Assembly: GCA_029266035.1 (NCBI GenBank)
Contig: JAJUFH010000017.1
Coordinates: 1-64,000, forward strand
DNA length: 64,000 nt
Origin: Sinomicrobium sp.
Lineage (GTDB): Bacteria; Bacteroidota; Bacteroidia; Flavobacteriales; Flavobacteriaceae
Direction of reading: 5' to 3'
Both the position numbers and the translations under genes were made by a program. Below, piece by piece: positions 42,379-51,359 of this stretch (positions are counted from its first letter, which is position 1; every line of letters starts with the position of its first letter). Below the pieces are notes generated by a model. The model saw only the letters and a list, made by a program, of their open reading frames with translations, made no database searches and was not told the origin of the DNA.

Positions 42379-42462
42379 CTTTACACCAAGAATGAATCGA
42401 TTTTAAACACTTCATTTACACTGCTCACTTTTATCCGTTTTAGGTGGCTCACTTTGTCCGTT

Positions 42463-44728
42463 CTTTCCAGGAGATAACCGGGATACCACAAGTGATAAGG
42501 TCTTTCTGTTTAAGTATGATGCAGACAACAAAGAAGTTGTTGTAAATGAATATGCCCCTTTGCCCGAACCGTTGTCCTATACGGCTGCCGTTTATGTTGA
42601 CGGATATATTTATGTTGCGGGGGGAAAAAACGATAAAGGGAGTACAAACGCTTTTTACCGTATAAATATCCACAGCAACAGTGGTGCCTGGGAAAAACTG
42701 CCAAACTTTCCCGGCCCGCCGAGAGCTGTCCATGCCATGGCTGTTCAGGAAACTTCTACCGCCAAAAAAATATTCGTCATCGGAGGGAGAAATGAAATGA
42801 CCGGGAAAAAGTCCGTGGCCCTGTCCGGCTATCTTTCTTATGATTTGAAAACAGGAGACTGGAAAGAAGAAGGAAAAATTTTGATACACGGAGAGGAGAA
42901 GGTGGTCATGGGGGCTTCGGTAGCGGCAAAGGGCTCCATGCATATCCTGGTTTACGGAGGTTCTGATGAAAAACTGTTCGATAAAATAGAACGTTTGTCA
43001 TTAGAAGAGCGCCGCCAAAAGAATGATTCCCTTAAGGCCGGGCTTATCCAGAAGAGAAAAGATATCTTAAACCATCATCCGGGCTTTCAAAAGGAAGTAC
43101 TGGCCTATAACACCATTACCCATAAATGGTTTGTGTACGATACATTGGAGGGACACATTCCGGTAACGGCATTATCCTTTAAAAGAGGAGATGATTTTTT
43201 AATTGTTTCCGGCGAAGTGTCACCCGGGATCAGGACTCCGGAAGTTCTCCAATTCAGTACCGGAGAAAGAAAAGGTAAATTTGGATGGTTAAACTATGCC
43301 GTTCTCTTTTTATATTTAATGCTGTCCCTGGCTATCGGGATCTACTTTTCCAGAAAACAAAAATCCACGGAAGATTATTTTGTAGGAGGCGGGAGAATAC
43401 CGTGGTGGGCCTCGGGGCTAAGTGTTTTCGGGACCTTATTGAGTGCCATCACCTTTATGGCTATTCCTGCCAAGGCATTTATTACGGATTGGTCATACTT
43501 CTTTTTGAATATAGCGGCCATAGCCATTACGCCCTTGATCGCGTTCTTATTTATTCCGTACTTCAACCGGTTAAAGATCAGGACGGCCTACGAATTCCTG
43601 GAAGACAGGTTCAATTACTTGGCCAGGGCCCTGGGCAGCCTGTCATTTATTCTATTCCAGCTAGGAAGAATAGGCATAGTATTGCTACTCCCTTCTTTGG
43701 CCATTTCCATTGTAACCGGGATTTCCGTGGAAACCAGTATTCTTATTATGGGGATCATCTGTATCGCCTACACCACTTTTGGAGGGATAGAGGCCGTAAT
43801 ATGGACGGATGTATTGCAGGTCATTGTACTTTTGGGCGGTAGCGTTTTGGCGGTTGTCTGGATATTGCTTCATACCGAAACCCCTTTCGGGGAAATGATC
43901 AGCTATGCCTCCGAGCAAGGTAAGTTTAATATTGCAGATCTGGATTTTGATTTTACGGAATCCACTTTTTGGGTGGTATTTATAGGAGGCCTGGCTTCGG
44001 CCATGGTGACACAGGGTACGGACCAGACCATAGTTCAACGCTATTTGACCAGCAGAAGTGTAAAGGATTCGCAAAAAACATTGTACACCAATGCCGTGCT
44101 TACCCTACCGGCAACGATCATTTTCTTCGGGATCGGTACCCTGTTGTTTATTTTTTATACCGAAATGCCCAACAGCTTATCCCCGGAAATTTCAAATAAC
44201 GATTCTATTTTTCCGTGGTATATAGTCAACGAGTTACCTGTCGGGGTTTCCGGGCTTTTGATCGCAGGTATATTTTCTGCCGCCATGTCCAGTATAAGCA
44301 GCAGTTTAAATTCGGTTTCAACGGCCTTTTGTAACGATTTCTATAAACATTACAATCCGAAAACAGGCGATTTAAAATTGTTGAAAACAGCCCGGTGGAT
44401 CACTGTACTGACAGGACTGGTAGGGGTCATACTTGCCTTATGGATGGCCAACTCCGGCATAAAATCGCTTTGGGACCAGTTCTACAGGTTTTTAGGATTG
44501 TTCACCGGTGGATTGGGAGGCATGTTCTTATTGGGCATGCTCACAAAAACGGCAAATTCCAGGGGAACGTTGACAGGCCTGGTGCTCAGTGGAATCTTAA
44601 TATGGTTTGTAAGCGTATATACGGCAATAAATTTTTTAATGTATGCATTGCTCGGGCTTGTATCGTGTTTTGTATTTGGGTATATGTTCAGTATGGTTTT
44701 AAAAGAAAAGAACAATGAAAAAATATAG
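42463..44728 (+). pseudogene. Kelch mutarotase - SSS symporter fusion gene, 5' end removed by IS21
   Basis: The frame is open from the right end of the IS21 element (around 42463) with no proper start; the first residues are GDNRDTTSDKVFLFKYD. The first 245 residues or so are kelch beta-propeller blades (AVYVDGYIYVAGGKNDKG, KIFVIGGRNEMTG, VSGEVSPGIRTPEVL), like the cyclically permuted NanM-type mutarotase family. About twelve transmembrane helices of a sodium:solute symporter follow (WLNYAVLFLYLMLSLAIGIY onward; STEDYFVGGGRIPWW is the SSS signature). The full gene would have mutarotated and imported a sugar, plausibly sialic acid. A partial transporter from an internal start cannot be excluded. 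It overlaps the next gene by 14 bases. Confidence 0.85.
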
Positions 44729-46226
44729 TGGTGTATTTATATTCATATTCGCCGGAGTGGTGAATTTATATGCCCAACTCTCATTGCCGGATATATTTAC
44801 GGATAATATGGTATTGCAACAAGGTAAACCCGTCCGTTTCTGGGGTAAGGGAGTTCCTGGAAATAAAGTAAGGGTTAGCTTCTTGTCAGAAGTAAAAGAA
44901 ACTACAGTGGCTTCGGATTCAACATGGACTGTGGCCTTGAAATCTCAAAAGGCCGGTAAAACTCCCCGGAGGGTGGTATTTCGGTCGGGGAATGAACAAA
45001 TAAGTCTTAAAAATGTAGTGATCGGTGATGTATGGCTGTGTTTGGGGCAATCCAATATGGAGTGGCCTATGGTGAGGGAGCAACATTTTAAAGAGGAAAT
45101 TAATAATGCCGGTCTGCCGTTATTACGTTTTTATAATCCCGGGTTTGCCGGCAAAAATGTGTATGGAACCATATACAATGATTCCCTCTTGAAACGTTTG
45201 ACTCCTGAAAAATTTTATCAGCAGGTGAAATGGTCCGTGAGCGACAGCTCATCGGTAAAGCAGATGAGTGCTGTTGGCTATTATTTTGGCAAAAGAATAA
45301 TGGAGCACGAAGGTATTCCGGTAGGACTTGTCAACTTAGCCATCGGGGGATGTCCGATCGAAACATTTATAAACAGGGATGTGTTACGAAAAAACAGGCG
45401 ATTTTCAGCGAAAGTAAAAGGAAACTGGCTGAACAATAAGGAATTACCTTTATGGATACGGGAACGGGGAAATCAGAATGTCGGGGAGGTTAAGGCCATC
45501 TACGGGGATGAAACAGGACCCAACCATGCGTATAAACCGGGTTTTGCATATGAATCCGGGATCGCCCCGATAGTCAATATGCCGATCAGGGGGATCATCT
45601 GGTATCAGGGAGAAAGCAATGCACAGGAACCGGAAAGCGTAAGAGAATATGCAGTATTACAGGAATTAATGGTAAAAGATTATCGCAAAAGGTGGAAACA
45701 ACCCGAAATGCCTTTTTACTGGGTGCAATTGTCCTCGATAGACACGATGCAGTATAAGTCGCACCTGTGGCCCCGATTCAGAAATGAACAGCGGAAATTA
45801 CTGGATAAGATACCGTATTCCGGTATGGCGGTAAGTTCTGACCTGGGAGCCAGGCACGATGTACATCCCAGGAACAAAAAAGATGTAGGGTACAGACTGG
45901 CACGATGGGCCCTGCGGGACATTTACGGTATAAAAGTGGTGCCCTCCGGGCCATTGCCCGAAAAAGCAGCTTATAAAAACAACAGGGTGGTCATCTCCTT
46001 CAAATATACAGCAGGAGGACTGGACATCTCCGGGGGCACAATTTTAAAGGGATTTTCTATCGATGGAAAAACCAGGGCAGATGCATATATTAAAGATGAT
46101 AAGGTGATTATTCGCGTCACGGGAAAACCGTATAATATTTACTATGGATGGAGCCCTTTTAGTAAAGGAAACCTGATAAATTCTGAAAAACTCCCGACGA
46201 GTAGCTTTAAAATAGCCGTAAAATAA
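44715..46226 (+). CDS. Sialate O-acetylesterase (SASA family)
   Basis: The protein has 503 residues and a signal peptide (FIFIFAGVVNLYAQ). SGNH-hydrolase motifs are LCLGQSNMEWPM (the catalytic Ser), GIIWYQGESNAQ and the late DVHPRNK with Asp and His. The domain order suits 9-O-acetyl sialic acid esterase of Bacteroidota (start LPDIFTDNMVLQQ). It acts in the periplasm and removes acetyl groups before uptake. It overlaps the truncated kelch-SSS gene, so the pair is what remains of a sialic acid operon. No nanA or nanE is seen nearby. Confidence 0.88.
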   Translation: MKKYSGVFIFIFAGVVNLYAQLSLPDIFTDNMVLQQGKPVRFWGKGVPGNKVRVSFLSEVKETTVASDSTWTVALKSQKAGKTPRRVVFRSGNEQISLKNVVIGDVWLCLGQSNMEWPMVREQHFKEEINNAGLPLLRFYNPGFAGKNVYGTIYNDSLLKRLTPEKFYQQVKWSVSDSSSVKQMSAVGYYFGKRIMEHEGIPVGLVNLAIGGCPIETFINRDVLRKNRRFSAKVKGNWLNNKELPLWIRERGNQNVGEVKAIYGDETGPNHAYKPGFAYESGIAPIVNMPIRGIIWYQGESNAQEPESVREYAVLQELMVKDYRKRWKQPEMPFYWVQLSSIDTMQYKSHLWPRFRNEQRKLLDKIPYSGMAVSSDLGARHDVHPRNKKDVGYRLARWALRDIYGIKVVPSGPLPEKAAYKNNRVVISFKYTAGGLDISGGTILKGFSIDGKTRADAYIKDDKVIIRVTGKPYNIYYGWSPFSKGNLINSEKLPTSSFKIAVK

Positions 46227-46243
46227 AAATTAGTCAAACTGTA

Positions 46244-46867
46244 CTATTCACTGATCAGTTCTTCAATCTGTTTCACGAATTTCTCTGATGCGTAGTTAGC
46301 AAAACCTTCATGGTGAAACCTGACCTTCCCACTTTTATCAAGCACAACAGTCGTAGGCAATGCTCCGGTGAATATTTCACTCGGAATATTGCCTTTTGTT
46401 CTGTAAAAGGGAACGGAATACTTTTCTGTTTTCAGATACTCGTACGCAGCAGAAAGATCATTATCTTCGTTAATAGTCAAAAAGAAAACATCAGGATTGT
46501 TTCTGAACTTTGAATAAAGCGCTTCTATGGATGGAAATTCGGCCCTGCAGGGCGGGCACCACGATGCCCAAAAATTAATGAATACCACTTTCCCCCTCAG
46601 CGATGATGTATTTTGGACATTGTCTTTGTTATCAAGAAAATCGAAACGAACATTGGACAGGTCTGAAGTATTGGGGCCTTTCCCGTCTATGTTGGCATTA
46701 AATAATCCTGTATACATTAATTTCCGGAGCATCAATGATTTTGCATCGGGGTTAACAAGCAATACCACAATGACAATTCCCATTAGCGTAGAAAAGCCAT
46801 TCTTCCTGATGAATTGCCAGAATTTATTTGCTGACGGGTTCTCCTTTGAAATCTTGTTGTTTATCAT
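46244..46867 (-). CDS. TlpA-type thioredoxin-like protein, membrane-anchored
   Basis: The protein has 207 residues with an N-terminal membrane helix (LMGIVIVVLLVN). The thioredoxin domain (about 75-207) has the active site WASWCPPC and the cis-proline region ALPTTVVLDKSG. It should face the periplasm and be a thiol-disulfide reductase fed by the DsbD-like protein of the same operon. It is the last gene of the operon, 18 bases after the previous one, and runs convergent to the sialate esterase gene. Confidence 0.88.
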   Translation of the reverse strand: MINNKISKENPSANKFWQFIRKNGFSTLMGIVIVVLLVNPDAKSLMLRKLMYTGLFNANIDGKGPNTSDLSNVRFDFLDNKDNVQNTSSLRGKVVFINFWASWCPPCRAEFPSIEALYSKFRNNPDVFFLTINEDNDLSAAYEYLKTEKYSVPFYRTKGNIPSEIFTGALPTTVVLDKSGKVRFHHEGFANYASEKFVKQIEELISE

Positions 46868-46885
46868 ATTTTAAATGTTTATGAA

Positions 46886-47457
46886 TCACTTTTCGACTAA
46901 TTCTTTCAGGGCTTTTACTATTTCCGGATCTGTATAATTCCTGCCACCCTCAATACGGTTGATCATTTGACCTCTTTTGTCGAGAATAATTGTAGTGGGA
47001 ATAGCTCCTCCCAAAAAATCAGGTGGAATATTGCTTGCAGGAACATATACTGGCAGGACATAATTGTTCTTTTGCATAAAGGCGGAAGATTTTTCCATTT
47101 TATTATCTACGTCTACCATCAGGAACACGATATCGTCATTCCCTTTAAAAGATTGTTTCAATTTGTTAATGGATGGCATTTCGTGAATACAGGGAGGACA
47201 CCACGTTGCCCAAAAGTTGATGAATACACAACCTTGCCTTTTAATGAGCTTAACGATACGGTTTTTCCGTCTTCGTCTTTAAAGGAAATATCAGAAGTTT
47301 CCGCTGGAGTTTCTACCTGTCCAACATCCGCTGTCATATTCTCGTTCTCGACCTTGTTCTCTTTGCTCTTATTCGTATTTCCACAAGCTGCCAGCGAAAT
47401 GGCTGCCATGATGAAAATCCCTGAACGAACTACCGAGTTTTTAAATTGCATTTTCAT
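46886..47457 (-). pseudogene. TlpA-type thioredoxin-like lipoprotein, frameshifted
   Basis: The start (lipobox SLAAC) and the segment VSLSSLKGKVV are in one frame. From FINFWATWCPPC through PSINKL to KALKELVEK at the stop they are in another. At about 47226-47236 the minus strand reads GTTGTGTATTC where GTTGTATTC would keep the frame, i.e. two extra bases (a GT unit). Apart from that both halves are well conserved, so the mutation is recent or a sequencing error. The active-site cysteines lie after the break, so no working enzyme is expected. Its near twin is encoded at 49660-50235. Confidence 0.8.
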
Positions 47458-47488
47458 ACTGAATGATTTTTACTGTTGTCTAATTCTG

Positions 47489-49168
47489 TCAATTCTTATT
47501 CTTGTATCGGTCGATGGCAGATTGAAGAAAACTGTAATAGCTTTTCGGGTCATAGTCTGCTCCAATAGGCTTTACCAGCATTTCTTCATTGGATGGATCT
47601 AACAGCACATAATAAGGCTGCGAATTAGCGTTGTACCTGCTTGCTTGGAAATCACTCCATTTGTTGCCTATGGTACGGACATTTTTCCCACTGAATGTTG
47701 ATACGTACTGTTCCTCCGTAGGTAAAGCAGTCTTATCGTCTACATATAGCTGTATGATAACAAGCTCTTCATTCAATAACCTATACACGCCCTTATCGGG
47801 CCATACTGAAGCCTCCATTTTACGGCAATTCACGCAGGCGTGTCCGGTAAAATCAAGCATAACCGGTTTGCCTGCTTTTTTTGCATATTCCATTCCTTCC
47901 TCATAATCGAAAAAGACATCCAGGTTGAGTGGAGCATGGAATATTTCCGAATACTTACGTGTCTTGCCAATCTCTCCGTTAACCACTGTCCGTGTTCCTC
48001 CGAACGAAGAAGTATATAGGTCGAAGTCCTGCGTGGCCTGTGGCGGTAAAAATGCCGAAATGGACTTTAAAGGTGCTCCCCACAATCCCGGAACCATATA
48101 CAGGGTAAATGATAGTACAGCCATTGACAGTACCATTCTTGGCAGGCTTATATTTGCCATCGGACTATCGCCGGGAAAACGCAGTTTGCCCAATAAATAG
48201 AAGCCCAAATACCCGAAAATGATAATCCACAGCGCTAAAAAGACTTCCCTGTCAAACCAATTCCAATGATAGGCAAGGTCGACGTTGCTTAAAAATTTCA
48301 AAGCGAGGGCCAACTCCAAAAATCCGAGTGTGATCTTAACGCTGTTCAGCCAGCCACCTGAAGACGGCAGGCTTTTTAAAAGGCTTGGGAACATTGCAAA
48401 CAGTGTAAAGGGAATTGCCAAAGCCAATGCAAACCCCAACATCCCGATGGCGGGGCCTAAAAGCTCGCCCATGGTAGCCGCCTGTACAAGCAACGTCCCT
48501 ATAATAGGGCCAGTACAGGAGAACGAAACCACCGCCAATGTTGCTGCCATAAAGAAAAGCCCCAATAAACCGCCACGGTCTGCATTACGGTCTAATTTAT
48601 TGGCAAGTGAGGCAGGAAGCGAAAGCTCAAATGCTCCAAAAAAAGAAAAGGCGAATACGACCAAAAGAACGAAGAAAGCGAAATTGAATATGCCGTTGGT
48701 GGAAAGGCTGTTGAGTGCATCCGCACCGAAAATAACGGTAATCAAAATCCCCAGCAATACATATATGACTATAATTGACAAGCCATAAAGTATTGCCTGT
48801 ATTACTGCTTTGCCTTTGGTGTGCCCGCTTTTGGTAAAGAAACTTACGGTTAAGGGCAGCATCGGGAAAATGCAGGGCATCAAAAGCGCTGCAAAACCGC
48901 CAATGAAACCCGCTATAAAAATTGCCCATAACGAACCATTATCCGTAGTGGCTCCATTCTTTTGCAATGTAGCCGCGTTTCCCGCTGTTAGCGAAGTTTC
49001 CGGCTCTGCGGATGCTGCGACACTGTCCTGCTGAAGGGGCTGCTGCTCCGTTAATTCCGTAAACTCTACATCATCATACGGTATGAGGCTGTCTGTCTGT
49101 GCACTGGCAGTAACAGCCATCCATCCGCTGATGAATAGTATCGTTATTATTTTCGTTATTAATCTCAT
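47489..49168 (-). CDS. dsbD: DsbD-type thiol:disulfide interchange protein (membrane and thioredoxin domains)
   Basis: The protein has 559 residues and a signal peptide. About eight transmembrane helices (residues 75-370) contain the two key cysteines in LMPCIFPML and FSCTGPIIGT. A C-terminal thioredoxin-like domain has HACVNCRKME. It moves electrons from the cytosol to the periplasm, here most likely to the TlpA-like proteins of the same operon. The N-terminal alpha domain that usually belongs to DsbD is absent and is encoded by the gene just upstream (7-base gap). Confidence 0.9.
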   Translation of the reverse strand: MRLITKIITILFISGWMAVTASAQTDSLIPYDDVEFTELTEQQPLQQDSVAASAEPETSLTAGNAATLQKNGATTDNGSLWAIFIAGFIGGFAALLMPCIFPMLPLTVSFFTKSGHTKGKAVIQAILYGLSIIVIYVLLGILITVIFGADALNSLSTNGIFNFAFFVLLVVFAFSFFGAFELSLPASLANKLDRNADRGGLLGLFFMAATLAVVSFSCTGPIIGTLLVQAATMGELLGPAIGMLGFALALAIPFTLFAMFPSLLKSLPSSGGWLNSVKITLGFLELALALKFLSNVDLAYHWNWFDREVFLALWIIIFGYLGFYLLGKLRFPGDSPMANISLPRMVLSMAVLSFTLYMVPGLWGAPLKSISAFLPPQATQDFDLYTSSFGGTRTVVNGEIGKTRKYSEIFHAPLNLDVFFDYEEGMEYAKKAGKPVMLDFTGHACVNCRKMEASVWPDKGVYRLLNEELVIIQLYVDDKTALPTEEQYVSTFSGKNVRTIGNKWSDFQASRYNANSQPYYVLLDPSNEEMLVKPIGADYDPKSYYSFLQSAIDRYKNKN

Positions 49169-49175
49169 ATTATGT

Positions 49176-49646
49176 TCATTTTACGAGAATGCTGAATGCC
49201 ACTTCCTCGGGTGGCAAGCATTGCTTGTCGTTACAAACCATATAGATAAGCGTACCTTTTACCGTAGGTGAATTGTCCGATAATTTTATCTTTTGCTGGA
49301 AGACCACCGATTTTTTGTAGTAGCCGACTTCCATATCAAAAGTCGGGTCGTGTTTGACGATAGGATTGGGTGCGTGTGTTTTCCCATTTAATTGGTATCC
49401 ATCCGATGGATGGAATGAAAACCCCGTCGGCACCGGACCATTTTCGGGAACCGTTTGTGAATAGATATGCCAGCCATCTTCAATTGTCGCCTTTAAAAAT
49501 AAAACGGCTTCTTTGGCATTGATTTTCTTTGAGGCATAAGACCATTTTACCGGCTTGAGTATTTGTCCGAATGATGCAGCACTTACAAATAAGAATGCTA
49601 CAAAAAATAGTGTCCTTTTCATTGTATTAACTTTTGATTTGTTCAT
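49176..49646 (-). CDS. DsbD alpha-domain-like periplasmic protein
   Basis: The protein has 156 residues, or 148 from the second ATG at 49622, which gives a cleaner signal peptide (MKRTLFFVAFLFVSAASFGQ). It matches the N-terminal DsbD domain: WSYASKKINAKEAVLFLKAT, IYSQTVPENGPVPT, FSFHPSDGYQL, and MVCNDKQCLPPEEV with the Cys pair that accepts electrons. It should receive them from the membrane domain of the neighbouring DsbD-like protein. It is a split version of the usual fused protein. Confidence 0.85.
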   Translation of the reverse strand: MNKSKVNTMKRTLFFVAFLFVSAASFGQILKPVKWSYASKKINAKEAVLFLKATIEDGWHIYSQTVPENGPVPTGFSFHPSDGYQLNGKTHAPNPIVKHDPTFDMEVGYYKKSVVFQQKIKLSDNSPTVKGTLIYMVCNDKQCLPPEEVAFSILVK

Positions 49647-49659
49647 TATTATTTTTCAT

Positions 49660-50235
49660 TTATTTTTCATTGAACAATTTCTTTATCAGGTCAACCACCT
49701 CCGGCGACATATAGTCAGCGCCACCGACCTGCCTGCCAATGATATTGTTTTGCTTATCTACTATAATGGTAGTGGGGATGGAGCCTGTAAATAGCTCACG
49801 GGGTATTTCGCTGTCGGGAACGTGTACGGGCAGGTCAAATTTTCTGTTTTTCATCCACCGTTTTGCTTTTTCGATATTCCCGTCTACATCGACCATCAGG
49901 AATACCAAATCATCGTTGTCCTTAAAAGTCTTCCGCAATTCATTGATCGAGGGCATTTCACGGATACACGGAGGACACCACGTCGCCCAAAGATTGATAA
50001 AGACGACCTTCCCCTTTAACGACCGTAACGAAATGGTTTTACCATTTTCGTCCTTGAATTTTAAATCAGGCGTTTGTTGCGCATCGGACACTAATGGTTT
50101 TTTGCCAATAGTGCCTTGATTTGCGATCACACTTCCATCAATGCCATTGCCATTGATTGATGCGTACGCCCATCCCGCAATGACCATTAGCGGGAGTAGA
50201 GCTGCTTTTTTGATGTTTGATTTTATCATACTCAT
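49660..50235 (-). CDS. TlpA-type thioredoxin-like protein, exported
   Basis: The protein has 191 residues and an N-terminal hydrophobic segment (AALLPLMVIAGWAYAS). The thioredoxin domain has WATWCPPC and the cis-proline region SIPTTIIVDKQN. It is very close to the frameshifted copy at 46886-47457 (shared WATWCPPC, EMPSIN, FKGND/FKDND, VFLMVDVD), so a duplication within the operon is likely. Its start overlaps the stop of the adaptor gene by one base, so translation is coupled to the efflux genes. Confidence 0.88.
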   Translation of the reverse strand: MSMIKSNIKKAALLPLMVIAGWAYASINGNGIDGSVIANQGTIGKKPLVSDAQQTPDLKFKDENGKTISLRSLKGKVVFINLWATWCPPCIREMPSINELRKTFKDNDDLVFLMVDVDGNIEKAKRWMKNRKFDLPVHVPDSEIPRELFTGSIPTTIIVDKQNNIIGRQVGGADYMSPEVVDLIKKLFNEK

Positions 50236-51341
50236 TATTTGATTTCCCCTTCGTTTATTTCTTCCGACGGTTTCAGAATGATGTTGTCTTCGGGCGAAAG
50301 ATTTCCGAAAACTTCTGTCAGTGTATCCATACGAATACCCTCATTTACGGCAATGCGTTTTACTTCATTATCATTTAGCGTAAGCACAAAAGTCCCTGAT
50401 TTCGTATTTAAAACTGCCTTGCTTTGTACCCAATATGTGGGATTATTACGTTGTAATTTCAGCATTACCTGAGCGTAGTCGCCTCCCTGCAATTCGCCTG
50501 ACGGGTTGTTCACATCAAACTCCAATGTAAGGGAACGGTCTTGCGGGTCGAGCAGACCCGAGGTGCGGGAAAGTTTGGCGTCGAATGTTTTGCCGGGCTG
50601 TGAGCTGACGGTAAAGGTAGCGGTCATGCCCTCCTGTACGGACGATGCGTGTTTTTCAGGCAGGGATAAGGTCAAGCGTAACTTGGCATCCTGTGCCATT
50701 ATAAACAAAGGTGTATTGTTCCCTGTTCCTGCCAATGCGCCTACAGAAACATTCCGTGCTGTAATAGTACCGGCAAAGGGTGCAGTAATCCGGAGATACT
50801 GTCGTAACTGTGCCGCATGTGCCGTACCTGCTTTCGAAGCATTATATGCCGATTTAGCACTTTCCATCGCGCTTTTGGCCCTGTCCAGTTCAATGTCAGC
50901 GACGGCTCCTGTTGTTTTGGAGGCATCGACCAATCGATCATAGGCTTGTTTGGCATAGACGTAATCATTATATATTTTTTGCTCCGTCGATTTATCGGAA
51001 AGATATTGTTGCTCCATTTCGGGAGCTTCCAAAACTGCAAGAAGCTGCCCTTTGCGAACGTAGTCCCCACGATCCACATGCAACTGCTTTACAAAACCAG
51101 CAACCTTTGCATAGACCGCAACCTGTTCAAAAGGCTTCAGTTCCCCCGGAAGCGAAATCTTATACTCGGGATTGATGAGTTTTATTGACGCCGTGGAATA
51201 AGTAACCGGTTTCGTCACGCTTCCCTGTTTCTGTTCTTTTTCTTTTTTCTGCTGCGAACAGGACGTAAAAGTCAAGACCAATACGGAAGCCATGCCCACG
51301 AATAGGGCAAATCGTTTAATTATTGAAATATGATAATTCAT
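50235..51341 (-). CDS. RND efflux periplasmic adaptor lipoprotein (MFP)
   Basis: The protein has 368 residues with a lipobox (FTSC, about residue 28). It shows the usual adaptor order: ISLPGELKPFEQVAVYAKVAGFVKQLHVDRGDYVRKGQLLAVLEAPE for the lipoyl half, a helical hairpin (about 110-175), then LRITAPFAGTITARNVSVGAL, the beta-barrel, and a membrane-proximal domain with VPE-like ends. It links the RND pump to the TolC-like channel in the periplasm. It lies 18 bases downstream of the pump gene. Confidence 0.92.
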   Translation of the reverse strand: MNYHISIIKRFALFVGMASVLVLTFTSCSQQKKEKEQKQGSVTKPVTYSTASIKLINPEYKISLPGELKPFEQVAVYAKVAGFVKQLHVDRGDYVRKGQLLAVLEAPEMEQQYLSDKSTEQKIYNDYVYAKQAYDRLVDASKTTGAVADIELDRAKSAMESAKSAYNASKAGTAHAAQLRQYLRITAPFAGTITARNVSVGALAGTGNNTPLFIMAQDAKLRLTLSLPEKHASSVQEGMTATFTVSSQPGKTFDAKLSRTSGLLDPQDRSLTLEFDVNNPSGELQGGDYAQVMLKLQRNNPTYWVQSKAVLNTKSGTFVLTLNDNEVKRIAVNEGIRMDTLTEVFGNLSPEDNIILKPSEEINEGEIK

Positions 51342-51359
51342 TTTATTCGGGCTTAAAGA

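Larger units (their letters stand above)
39990..42462 (+). mobile_element. IS21-family insertion sequence (boundaries approximate)
   Basis: It holds istA and istB. The outermost inverted ends are ACGGGTGAAAGTGAGC (39993-40008) and GCTCACTTTGTCCGT (42447-42461). Further copies of the CTCACTTT/AAAGTGAG motif lie inside both ends, as is usual for IS21 elements. The target duplication cannot be read with confidence. The right end cuts into a kelch-SSS gene. Confidence 0.8.

Noticed and set aside
47158-47457. A complete small lipoprotein gene ending HPLTN
   Set aside because: After KGKVV the text is nonsense for the family, and the proper continuation is found in another frame, so it is the first half of a frameshifted gene.
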